Below, piece by piece: positions 1-9,925 of a DNA stretch of 64,000 nucleotides. The stretch lies in contig CP136061.1 of the NCBI GenBank assembly GCA_032622095.1, positions 253,775,582-253,839,581 of the forward strand, read 5' to 3'. Source of the DNA: Siphonodentalium dalli (lineage: Eukaryota > Mollusca > Scaphopoda > Gadilida > Siphonodentaliidae). The notes beneath the pieces are model-generated. The model was not told where the DNA came from. It worked only from the letters and a program-made list of their open reading frames with translations, and did no database searches. A program made the position numbers and the translations under genes. Position 1 is the first letter of the stretch. Each line of letters opens with the position of its first letter.

Positions 1-488
1 CAATTACACCGGTGACGTAAACACATGTGCTAATCTTTGTCGTACTATCGTAAATATCGGTACGATTTATATTCAAGTACGATATAACCATAATAATACA
101 ATCGCCCAGTGGATTATCGATCGACCACACAATATGAGAAATTCTACACCAGTGTACACCCACTGTGTGGTGGTAATGACAGCAGCCACTCCCTGATCGG
201 CGGCCAAGCCTCAATCAAATTGGCCCACCCTAACTACAACTACAGCTAATTATATGATATTCAATTTATTCTCTAAATCTATATAACCTTATAGCCAGCC
301 ACATTGTACTTTAAGTATACATATTGGATACATTATCTTCTAAATGCACATATTCATTGAAATTGTGTCTTTGTTTTTCTAAAAGTGCGGCCACCGCAGA
401 GGGTTAATAACCCACCCATTTGCACTACAACTCAACGAAAATATAACCCATTGTATGATGTGGTAGAGCGAATTGTCATTCTTCTCAT
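1..488. other. No gene recognised
   Basis: AT-rich sequence without a convincing reading frame, RNA gene or tandem repeat. It leads up to the inverted-repeat element that begins near 489. Confidence 0.5.
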
Positions 489-1003
489 GTCGTTATCAGA
501 CATGAGACTATGGTGTCGGACATTTGTAGAATGAGGCCACCAGAGGGTGGTTAGTGACGCTACCACGCACATCGGGTTAGCATCACTAAATTCAGCCTCT
601 TGTGATCGGATTCTGCTCAGGCCTCATCTGCTATGGGAGACCTAGACTCAGATTTAAATTCCCATCTGGTGAATATTGTGATGTGCACCAATTGGGCATA
701 TCGATTATGTATTGTGTAGTCTGCCAATGTGGGGATGTAGAGAAGCTCCAAAAATGAAAAAGAATCTGTGTGAAGAAGTTTCTAAAGAAACTAAAATACT
801 TGTTATTCACAAAGATTCTGTCTAGAGAATGTGAGTTCTTATCAGAATAAGGTCACACTGGGTGAATGTAGTGGAACTAGCCCGCGTTGTGCGGTGTAGC
901 GTCGGTGAATTTGGTTGTGCTAGCCCGCTGTGTGGGGTAGCGTCATTAAATTCACTCTCCGAGGGCCTCATGATGTAAATGTCCGGCACCATACTCTCAT
1001 GCC
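489..1003. repeat. Short element with ~120-bp inverted ends (MITE/foldback-like)
   Basis: The left arm (about 489-620, containing ATGAGACTATGGTGTCGGAC then the GCTACCACGC block) reappears in inverted orientation at about 860-1003 (GTCCGGCACCATACTCTCAT, preceded by GTAGCG and GCTAGCCCG blocks). The arms match imperfectly, with several substitutions, and the middle is about 240 bp without an ORF. This is the layout of a non-autonomous element with long terminal inverted repeats. I found no clear target-site duplication, so the exact ends are uncertain. Confidence 0.55.
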
Positions 1004-2857
1004 TGGGGCCTATAATATAGAATACAATTTTTGTAATATCAGCGTTAATTTGTGATTTACTAATTTTGTAATAAATATTTTGTGTTCTATAGTATTCGTC
1101 TGTATTTCTATCAGTGTATTTCTTTCATTGTAGATTGAAACTCAACATATGCCCAAAACTCTTGATAGGCAAAATACATTGACATGTAATGATTGATATG
1201 ATCTTTTTTGGCGAACCATCTATATACCGGGATTCACTTGACCGGAAAATCTTTGCATTTGGTGGAGAAAAAGGGGCCTGAAAGTTACATCTTTGCATGT
1301 TTTCATAGTACTCGAACGCTACAGCTTTGTAATGTGTAAAACATCGCAATACGGAATGATAAAGTACTGGCTAAGCGGGTTCTATAGTACAGCGAAAATA
1401 CCATTTTTGTAAAAAATCATTATTAGATTACAACTCCATAGGCTACATTATTGATTGTTCACACAGTGATCACAACGATTCACCGTGCAGATAATGGTGA
1501 GTGCTATTAGCTGGGTACATGTTCTTTATAATGCGGTTACGGAATCTCAATTGTTAACCTATTGAGATAGTTTACGCTCAATGTAGTTGAAAGGAGATAG
1601 CCATGTCAATGGCCTAGAATTTAATTATGAATGGAATTAAAGAGTTACAGTAAATTGTCGGGCTTGGGCTCAAAACGTATATATAAACGATCTTTGTGCG
1701 AAGATACACGGATACGCGGTGAATCGGGGGTGGTGGCATTTCGTGTTGAAACAGTTACTTATAATTTCAGGCTAAGTTGCGTTAAGAATCATTAGATCCC
1801 AAATAATTACCATGACATTGTGTAACCTATTTGAACCGCATGGCATTTGTGTGCTCAAGAAATTTGCTTTCACCTTGTGATCTAAACAATTTAAGTTGGC
1901 CAATAGTGCCACACAGAATGTTCCATGGGTGAATTATTAAAAAAAAATTGGGGTCCCCTGATCCTTAACTTACCCATGTAGTATAGCGTGTTGCTTATAA
2001 ACCAAATGTCATATGTTTATCTAAATGCAGCCGCTTAGATGGGTATAATTGGAAGGTACCGAGAATAAGGTATAGTTTAAGTAGATTGTGCTATATATAT
2101 GTTTTAAAATCGAAGTTGGATGTCCTCAGAGACCCTGGACGAGGGAGTGATGGTCCACATTGGAAATTCCAAATGAACACCTATCCTTGACACAGGTCGA
2201 AAATACCAAGTCAGAGAACAGCCATCGCACTCCCATCATGGGTTGATTTTTTCCATTTGCAAGGAACCTCAAACTTTTCAACTATTGAGGTTTAGATGTT
2301 GCAACTTCTAATATTTCAGCCGCTGCCCCTGCCCAAAGATAGCTAGACAAATCAGGTTCGACCCTTGATAATATTGCAATATGAAGTTGATGTGGCCATT
2401 TGAAGGACAACCGCTATGTGTGTTTGCCGACCTTTTTCGACAAACCGTTAAGAAACATGTAACATAAAACATATGAAAATGGTAAGTATTCCACAAGATA
2501 CCGAAGGAATTACTTTTCACCGTGCGCAATTGTGGTCAAAATAACCCAAGTATATATCGGAAACTAGTCACACATAATGTACCTGTATTCATCAAATAAA
2601 TCACTCACCAACTGACAAAAAAAGACATATCATTCGCATATATCATTAGAGTAATTTCCCTTGACAAAATCACAAATGTTTTGATGTGCGTTTAAGGAAC
2701 GGTGGTCGATAGTACTCGATTTGCCGTCTTTTTGTGATTTACAAGAAATCTCGTTCGCTGATATATTACAGTGGTCTATAGTACTCGACACCTTATGTGC
2801 GGCTCAAATAAGCCTGCTATTACAAAAATTGTATTATATAGTATAGGCCCCAGGTCG
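1001..2857. repeat. Candidate 1.85-kb element bounded by inverted CCTGGGGCCTATA ends
   Basis: CCTGGGGCCTATAATATAG followed by AATACAATTTTTGTAATA at 1001-1040 is repeated as its reverse complement at about 2818-2857. A further motif (TATAGTATTCG near 1090, TATAGTACTCGA near 2775) is also inverted between the two sides. No transposase or other coding sequence was recognised between them. The open frames of 73-74 codons on the minus strand (1125-1349, 2308-2529) show no domain signature. No target-site duplication was found. Confidence 0.4.
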
Positions 2858-3299
2858 TTATCAGTTACTTTCTGTTGTTACATGACTATTTGTCAGTTCT
2901 GCCTTAGTCGCTTCTGGTAGAGATAGTGATGCTGGTATAGGATTTCCATTCGGGGAGGGGTATCTAACTCCCGATAGTTTCTAACTGCATAAATTATCCT
3001 CTGTTACTTTTTTTGTCATGGGATTGCGTCAGCACACCGTTATTAGCTTGCGTTGACAGCAGATAAGCCCTCCCTGACTCATAGTGATGGACCCGACATA
3101 TCATCCTATATACACATATATTATTCCATAATACCACATAACAATGCATAAATATTATGTAACAACTTGTGCCTCAATCCCATGCATTTAATGGGATGCA
3201 ACTGAAATATGTTTACACGCAGTTGGCCCAATGTACCTGGTACCTTATTAACTGAGGCATTGAGTAAAGGAAATACCCCTATTTATGTATGGTGTTGTG
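2858..3299. other. No gene recognised
   Basis: AT-rich sequence without recognisable features. Confidence 0.5.
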
Positions 3300-3540
3300 G
3301 ATTATTATCCAAATGGAGGCTTTATTGGTGCAGTCAGAATCTCTGTGTTAAGCATACACCGTACCCAAATGGAGATCACACAGCAACATCACTATCTGTA
3401 CCGGAGTGGTACAGTCATAAAATATTAGCATCCATAAAAGAAAATACTTGATAACAGCATGAGCCAAATGACCATTCGATTCACAATATACTCTGATATT
3501 TTCATACACCAGCCTGCGGAATCCAGCTGCGGAAAGTTTA
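3300..3540. repeat. Left copy of a direct repeat flanking the 35-bp satellite
   Basis: This stretch (CCAAATGGAG, GATAACAGCATGAGCCAAA, then a CACAATATAC-like segment) matches 6100-6305 on the other side of the satellite in the same orientation, with moderate divergence. The pair suggests that the satellite arose between, or together with, two copies of one segment. No coding signal was seen. Confidence 0.55.
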
Positions 3541-3639
3541 TGACTACAATAGTGGACACTATGGCCGACTTTTGACCTGATTTTTAATTTTCATTGCAAC
3601 ATTATATATGTATAAAGCAGAATTCGTCTTACAATAATA

Positions 3640-4304
3640 TCAACATAACAAATAATCATAATACGATATCGATTGGTTCACAAAGATAATTATTACTACT
3701 CTCGGATTTCGTCAAATACGATAATTATTACATAATAGGATATCGATTGATTCACAAAGATAATTATTACTACTGTCGGGTTTCTTCAAATAAGATAATT
3801 ATTACATAACAGGACATCGATTGATTCACAAAGATAATTATTACTACTGTCGGATTTCCTCCAATAAGATAATTATTACGGCTGTCGGATTTCCTCCAAT
3901 AAGATAATTATTACGGCTGTCGGATTTCCTCCAATAAGATAATTATTACGACTGACGATTTCTTCCAATAAGATAATTATTACGACTGTCGGATTATTCT
4001 AATAAGATAATTACTACGACTGTAGGATTTCCTCCAATCAGATAATTATTACGACAGACGGACTTCTTCCAATAAGATAATTATAACGACTGTCAGATTT
4101 CTTCCAATAAGATAATTATTACGGCAGACGGATTTCTTCCAATAAGATAATTATAACGACTGTCGGATTTCTTCAAATAAGATAATTATTACATAATAGG
4201 ATATCGATAGATTCACAAATTTAATTATTACGACTATCGGATTTCTTCCAATAAGATAATTATAACGACTGTCAGATTTCTTCCAATAAGATAATTATTA
4301 CGGC
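3640..4304. repeat. 35-bp satellite array, left part
   Basis: Contiguous units of about 35 bp: an AATAAGATAATTATTACGAC core followed by TGTCGGATTTCTTCC. The first units alternate with a longer variant that carries GGATATCGATTGATTCACAA. Divergence between units is mostly single substitutions. The array continues at 5399 after an inserted element. Confidence 0.9.
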
Positions 4305-5398
4305 CAGGGATGTGGCTAGAGGGGGGTGTGGGGGGTGTCTCACCCCCAGCAGAGAGCTATATTTTCAATAGTTGGAAATTTCATACCTGCCACAACGAAA
4401 TTTCACACCAACAATAGGTTGAAAATGTTCTTGTAGTTTGATTATAAAACAATTTATTGGGGGGAATTTATTGTTTTTCGACCAATATTTGCATATGTTC
4501 CTATTTTTGGTCAAAATTTTTGACAGAAATGGACATCAGTTGGAAATATTCCAACCTTAGGGGGGTGACAGGTTGGAAATTTCCAACACTTGGAAAGCTT
4601 GTGTCCTGGTCCCTCCCCCGTGGCCAGTCAAAAACTTCTAGTTAATTTAAGAAAACAATATTGTCATACAATTGGTCAACATTGTCATTGGAATTGTCAT
4701 CAGTTGGAAATTTACAACAGTAGGAAGGCTTGAGGCTAGTCTAGATGTTAGGATTTTGCGATTTTCTTGTTCAGATTTCAAAATTTTCGCACACCGCGCC
4801 GAACCATGGTCGGCCCGGTGTGTCATTGCCCCATCCACATGGCCAATACAAAACTGCTAATTAGTTCAGTAAAACAATATTTTACTACATTTGGTCAAAC
4901 TTGTAGACATAAATGGTCATCAGTTGAAGAATTTTCCAACCTGAATTTTCTCACACCGGGCCAAACAACCATGGTCGGCCCGGTGTTTCCTGGTATGTTG
5001 TCGGCAGCTGTGTGCATTTGTCTGGAATTAGATCACTAGTTGTTTTTTTGGGGCAATTTTCAGGTTAAAATATCTTAATGTTCTCATACTGGGAAAATAG
5101 AAGCATGGCTTATGAATATATAGGAAATAGGCCTGAGCATGAGGTACAAGGGGGGGGTGCAAATGGAATTATGCAAAAAGTTGTGTTAGTGCGATTCCGA
5201 GTCAAGGGGGGGGGTGTAAATGGAATTATGCAAAAAAGTTGTGTTGGTGTGATTCCGACCCCAATGGGGGGGGGGGTGCAAATGGAATTATGCAAAAAGT
5301 TATGTTGGTGTGATTCCGACTCAAGCGGGGGGGGTGCAGTTGGAAATTCCTAAGGTGGACACCCCCCCCCCCGCGGAGACCCTCTAGCCACATCCCTG
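4305..5398. mobile_element. Non-autonomous hAT-type DNA transposon, 1,094 bp
   Basis: The ends are inverted: CAGGGATGTGGCTAGAGGG at the left, and CCCTCTAGCCACATCCCTG at the right. Both sides carry the 8-bp direct duplication ATTACGGC (4297-4304 and 5399-5406). An 8-bp duplication and termini beginning CAGGG are the established hAT signature. The element sits inside the satellite, whose units resume directly after it. The interior holds many GTTGGAAATTTCCAAC-type palindromic pieces and three tandem G-rich units of about 60 bp (about 5148-5345), but no transposase. Related truncated copies lie at 24065 and 49834. Confidence 0.88.
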
Positions 5399-6062
5399 AT
5401 TACGGCTGTCGGATTTCCTCCAATAAGATAATTATTACGACTGACGGATTTCTTCAAATAAGATAATTATTACAACTTTCGGATTTCCTCCAATAAGATA
5501 ATTATTACGACTGTCGGATTGCCTCCAATAAGATCATTATTACGACTATCGGATTTCCTCTAAAATGATAATTATTACGGCTGTCGGATTTCTTCCAATA
5601 AGTTAATTATTACGACTGACGGATTTCTTCCAATAATATAATTATAACGACTGTCGGATTTCTTCCAATAAGTTAATTATTACGACTGATAGATTTCTTC
5701 CAATAAGATAATTATAACGACTGTCTGATTTCTTCCAATAAGATAATTATTTCGACTGTCGGATTTCCTCCAATAAGATAATTATTATGACTGTCGGATT
5801 TCCTCCAATAAGATAATTATTTCGACTGTCGGATTTCCTCCAATAGATAATTATTATGACTGTCGGATTTCCTCCAATAGATAATTATTATGACTGTCAG
5901 ATATCCTCCAATAGATAATTATTATGACTGTCGGATTTTCTCCAATAAGATAATTATTACGACTATCGGATTTCTTCCAATAAGATAATTATTACGACTG
6001 TCGGCTTTCTTCCCATAAGATAATTATTACGACTATCAGATTTCCTCCAATAAGATAACGGA
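5399..6062. repeat. 35-bp satellite array, right part
   Basis: Continuation of the satellite that starts at 3640, in the same orientation and with the same unit. Several units near 5840-5940 share a one-base-shorter linker (CCAATAGATAATTATTATGAC), a local variant that was evidently amplified in tandem. The array ends at 6062, where a duplicated flank begins. Confidence 0.9.
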
Positions 6063-6305
6063 TTCAAGTGGAAATGGAATTTAAATTCCATCCAATCCAA
6101 ATGGAGACTTTGTTGGTTCAGATAGAAACACCGAGATAGATATCCCTCCCATATTGGATATCATAATATAACAATATCACGACCAGTACGAGCTACAACA
6201 CGGTGGTACTGGCATCAACTGTTATCATCCATAACAGAAAATAACCGATAACAGCATGAGCCAAACAATCATTGGTTTCACAACATACGCTAACATTTTG
6301 GCATT
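6063..6305. repeat. Right copy of the satellite-flanking direct repeat
   Basis: Matches 3300-3540 in the same orientation (CCAAATGGAGACTTTG, GATAACAGCATGAGCCAAA). No coding sequence recognised. Confidence 0.55.
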
Positions 6306-6489
6306 GAGTTGAAGTGCTAATAATTATTTCTAGCGGCCTAACAAGCCCATCAGACATAGCATATATCTTTACAATCCAATGTAGTAAAGGCTCGAAATTC
6401 TCGTCCCACGCGGCGCTTATGGTTTGGTTGTTTGTTGAATAAAAGTACAAACCTGTATGTTACCTACCTGAAAACTACCTGCAACTGGT

Positions 6490-7179
6490 CAAAAGTCATG
6501 TAACTATACATAGTGTCGACACCCCCTTGTTGTAATATTTAAAGGACTAATAAGGAAGAAAATGAGTGGGATAAAGTTATGTCCTGTGTTGCAGGGGTAC
6601 CATATCAGTTCCAGGACAATAACATAAAGTAAACGGACTCTGACTGTAACACTGATCGCACACACGCGGTAAATTACATGCAGTTTAAGTTTATTCCGTG
6701 AACGTACCTGACAATTATACATCATGAACAATGGTACTTTATGCAGATAATTCCGAGGAAATACACCCTCCACTTATTCCCAAATTGTTATGTCGGGAAT
6801 GTGCGCCGTAATAGTTTATAATGTGCCCATGTATAGCACGTGTTCATGGATATTGTGCCGTAATAGTTTATAATGTGCATATGTATATTACGTGTTTCAT
6901 GATATTGTCTCGATTTGGCACGTGAACAGTCAGTTCACGTCTCAACTTGAAATTGCTAACGAAATTCGACACATAAATAAAACAAAATAATAATCAAAGT
7001 TGGTATGTGCATTATATCTGGACACACCACGACGTCTGACACATGAATGAGCATTAGAAAACAAACTTCATCAATCCTCAAACTTCAAACACCAATCCAC
7101 TAGCGGAAACAATAATCTTAGGCTTGAAATGATAATCCGAAAATCACAGTTCTACTATGTTATTCCATATAATCCTCTG
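6490..7179. repeat. GPCR module A, downstream flank
   Basis: Non-coding sequence downstream of GPCR copy A, related to the flanks of the other copies (36540-37125, 16660-16860, 45436-45708). Shared landmarks are TTTATTCCGTGAACGTACC, TCACGTCTCAACT and a TTCCATATAA block. Around 6520-6615 there is also a segment resembling 21110-21209 (AAAATGAGT…, CCAGGACAATA), which looks like the end of a dispersed element. The open frames here are not conserved as protein. Confidence 0.6.
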
Positions 7180-7392
7180 TCACGGTGTATGTGATTCACT
7201 CATTGGTTGGTCCGCTTGTTGTTTACTAACACACACATTTATCAAGTGTGGACATCTTTGTTTCAGAACACGACATAGTTCGGCTCGAAATATTTTCCAC
7301 AAAGTCAAGCAGTTATTGGTCCTGTTCAGTGTTACAAGAACACCAGCAACAGTGGTCCCGAAAGAGCTTAAATTTGCTGTGTTGATTGCCAT
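7180..7392 (-). pseudogene. Truncated second C-terminus of the GPCR (module A)
   Basis: The minus strand encodes the TM6 end, TM7 and helix 8 of the neighbouring receptor again: LVTLNRTNNCL, then FRAELCRVLKQRC. The NFFTYLISG part of TM7 has been lost. It overlaps the last codons of the intact gene in another frame (an ATG GCA ATC that would read MAI lies inside the gene's last codons), so the gene's present stop codon comes from this partial copy. The same partial copy follows the other receptor modules. It lacks everything upstream of TM6 and cannot encode a receptor. Confidence 0.8.
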
Positions 7393-8459
7393 TGTTGTGA
7401 TCCACTCGTTGTGTGGGTTTGGGCTGTTTGTTGTTCGCTAAAACTCAGAGAATCTACAGTTATCGTGTGCCAACATTTTTGTTTCAGAACACGCCAGAGT
7501 TCGGCTCTGAATTTATTACCGCTTATTAAATACGTGAAAAAATTCAAGCAGTTATTAGCCCTGTTCAAAGTCATAAGAACATCAGCAACAGTGGTCTCAT
7601 AAAAACTTGAATCTGCTTTGGTGATGGCCAACGTTAAGGCCATTGGCGTTGTTGTCACCAGGAGTTGGAAACTCGTTGCTATTAGCATCAATACAGTCGA
7701 TGATGTCGCTTTTTCTCCTTGTATTCCTTGATCGTTGCTCCCTGTGAAATATTTCAAGGCTCTTTTCGTTTTCCTGATATGGAAAATGAGAAGAGTGTTG
7801 CAGGATGCGATAATGATGACTGGAGCAAATGAATACTTGGCAACATCCAACCAATTCCAGACGTTAAAGACAAACCAGACATACTCTGACGGCCCGGTAG
7901 TGATACAAATCCCCAATTGATTACCAGTAACCGTAGATAATTGTAGTCCATACAACACATGACAATTCGCCAACAGACATCCAATTACAACGAACACAAT
8001 TCCAATGATTACTGACTTCTTTCTGGAAAAGAAGGAGCTCTGTATGTGCCAACACACGTGTATGGTTCGATCGACAGCTAATATAACGAGGATCCAGGCG
8101 CAGACATCTGCAGAAAAATAGGTCAGAAATGTGTATACTTTACAAGATGCGTCGCTCACGGTAACTATCTTCCAATGGACTATTGTGTTGATTGCATAGG
8201 GCAGCAAAGTAATGTAAAGTGGAACAAGGTCTGCTATCGCCAATGCCAGAAACAACAACGAAGACCGTTTTATTATCATCGTAGCACGAGTAAATACAAT
8301 TATTATCAAAACATTCCCGATAGTTCCAACGAAAGCCAGCATCAGTTGAACAATGCCTAAAGTCAAATTCGTGGTTTCTGCGGTTGCAACGTTTGTGGTT
8401 GAATTCTCGGCAGACGATAGTTGACTTTCCGTTGATGTGTTTCTCATCGAAGCAGCCAT
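7368..8459 (-). CDS. Class A (rhodopsin-type) G-protein-coupled receptor, copy A, intact
   Basis: Single-exon gene for a seven-helix plasma-membrane receptor, probably an orphan peptide-type receptor; the ligand cannot be read from sequence. The open frame has 366 codons from 8468. The ATG at codon 4 (8459, context AAAATGG) is preferred because pseudogene B conserves that start but not the first. Numbering from 8468: N-glycosylation sequons at N10, N22 and N34; TM1 about 37-60 with GTIGN; TM2 about 70-92 with LALAIADL; C109 at the top of TM3 and C188 in loop 2 for the usual disulphide; TM3 ends VDR (133-134) followed by T rather than Y; TM4 about 152-175; TM5 about 206-230 with P216; TM6 about 258-281 with TTTP in place of CWxP; TM7 with N309-F-F-T-Y in place of NPxxY; then helix 8 KFRAELWRVLKQKC. 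The last few residues come from fusion to the downstream partial copy. No introns or damage were seen. Confidence 0.88.
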   Translation of the reverse strand: MAASMRNTSTESQLSSAENSTTNVATAETTNLTLGIVQLMLAFVGTIGNVLIIIVFTRATMIIKRSSLLFLALAIADLVPLYITLLPYAINTIVHWKIVTVSDASCKVYTFLTYFSADVCAWILVILAVDRTIHVCWHIQSSFFSRKKSVIIGIVFVVIGCLLANCHVLYGLQLSTVTGNQLGICITTGPSEYVWFVFNVWNWLDVAKYSFAPVIIIASCNTLLIFHIRKTKRALKYFTGSNDQGIQGEKATSSTVLMLIATSFQLLVTTTPMALTLAITKADSSFYETTVADVLMTLNRANNCLNFFTYLISGNKFRAELWRVLKQKCWHTITVDSLSFSEQQTAQTHTTSGSQQWQSTQQI

Positions 8460-8468
8460 TTTACCCAC

Positions 8469-8815
8469 ACGAACCTATATTGAATCCGTGTATGGACCAG
8501 AAGGAATCTGAATCAAATTTGGTTACACCGTTACTCTTGCGCTAAGTATGTATACTATGTAATGTGCTTCAACGGGGAGAAGCGGGTATGGAAAGTGACA
8601 TAATTAAAAACTGATGGAGTCTAATTCGTGCAGACCCGCCCCCAATCCATATGAACAAAAATCATAATGCGCATAGACCAGTGTCTATCCTTCTACACTA
8701 GTCGTATTCACAAAAGCAGTCTGAAAAATCAATTTTTCAACATTTTAACTGGCCTGTGACACAAATTCCAATCCATCAGCAGACAATGACTGTTTCGGAG
8801 TAGTTATTACTCACA
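8469..8815. promoter_or_regulatory. GPCR copy A upstream flank, shared with copy B
   Basis: The sequence just 5' of copy A is alignable with 39230-39560 upstream of copy B (shared pieces include AGATCCGCC/AGACCCGCC and TCAACATTTTAA followed by GGCCTGTG). It probably holds the promoter and 5' leader of this subfamily. No specific TATA or initiator motif stands out. Confidence 0.45.
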
Positions 8816-9260
8816 CGGTGTAATCGATCCGATGATTCGTGGTGGGCGCGGAGGATTCGACGTGGTGGCAACGATGGATCGAGCATTTTTGTGCATTTTT
8901 CTTGTTACTAAATTGTGGTAACTCATACAATGAGGTTCACTGCTTGATAATAAACAAATAAATGCTAACATATGGTCGTTTGCCCACAGTGGGGAGTCCC
9001 TTGTCACACATGTATAGACCGTCGAATGGGTGTAGATGGAGTCGGGTATGTATATTCCCTGTTCACCAGTCAGGTACGGACAGCGAAAAACCAAGTGAAT
9101 TTAATAAAAATCCTCGGTAGCTTAAACAGTTTTGCATTGTCTAAGATACGTCCGTATAGGCGGATATCTTGGCAACCCGCGCTGTGATTTTCAGCTCATA
9201 AATCGTTGGAATATTCGATATATTTAAGGAGAAGTGAGGCTGGTGTAAACACAAATGTTC
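8816..9260. other. No gene recognised
   Basis: No convincing coding, RNA or repeat feature. Confidence 0.5.
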
Positions 9261-9925
9261 ACGCGGAAGTGTTGTGATTGTCAACGCGGAGGTGTTGTGA
9301 CTGTCAACGCGGAGGTGTTGTGATTGCCAATGAGGCTTCGCTGTTCAGACATATGCAACAACTTGTCCACGACTGCCCGACAGTGTGCCCGCCCGATTGT
9401 CCACGACTGCCCGACAGTGTGCCCGCCCGATGGTCCACGGCTGCCCGACAGTGTGCCCGCCCGATGGTCCACGACTGCCCGACAGTGTGCCCGCCCGACC
9501 GTGTGCCCGCCCGACAGTGTGCCCGCCCGACAGTGTGCCCGCCCGACAGTGTGCCCGCCCGACAGTGTGCCCGCCCCGACAGTGTGCCCGCCCGACAGTG
9601 TGCCCACCCGATGGTCCACGGCTGCCCGACAGTGTGCCCGCCCGATGATCCACGGCTGCCCGACAGTGTGCCCGCCCGATGGTCCACGGCTGCCCGACAG
9701 TGTGCCCGCCCGACAGTTTGCCCGCCCGATGGTCCACGGCTACACAACAGTGTGCCCGCCCGACAGTGTGCCCGCCCGACAGTGTGCCCGCCCGACAGTG
9801 TGCCTGCCCGACATTGTGCCCGCCCGACAGTGTGCCCGCCCGACAGTGTGCCCATCCGACAGTGTGTCCGCCCGACAGTGTGTCCGCCCGACAGTGTGCC
9901 CGCCCGACAGTGTCCCCGCCCGATG
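9261..9925. repeat. GC-rich 16-bp minisatellite (GACAGTGTGCCCGCCC)
   Basis: It starts with three copies of a 23-bp unit (GCGGAGGTGTTGTGATTGTC, about 9271-9335). From 9365 it becomes a tandem array of the 16-bp unit GACAGTGTGCCCGCCC, interspersed with a 34-bp form that carries GATGGTCCACGGCTGCC. The unit has almost no stop codons in any frame, so long open frames appear on both strands (up to 231 codons on plus, 183 on minus). The 16-bp period makes each frame cycle through the same 16-residue peptide repeat. I regard it as non-coding. Its GC content contrasts strongly with the AT-rich surroundings. Confidence 0.92.

Noticed and set aside
5078-5353. 91-codon frame with glycine-rich repeats
   Set aside because: It is made of the three G-rich tandem units inside the hAT element.
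3640-6062. CRISPR-like array of 35-bp repeats
   Set aside because: Units are contiguous without unique spacers, and the context is a eukaryotic satellite.
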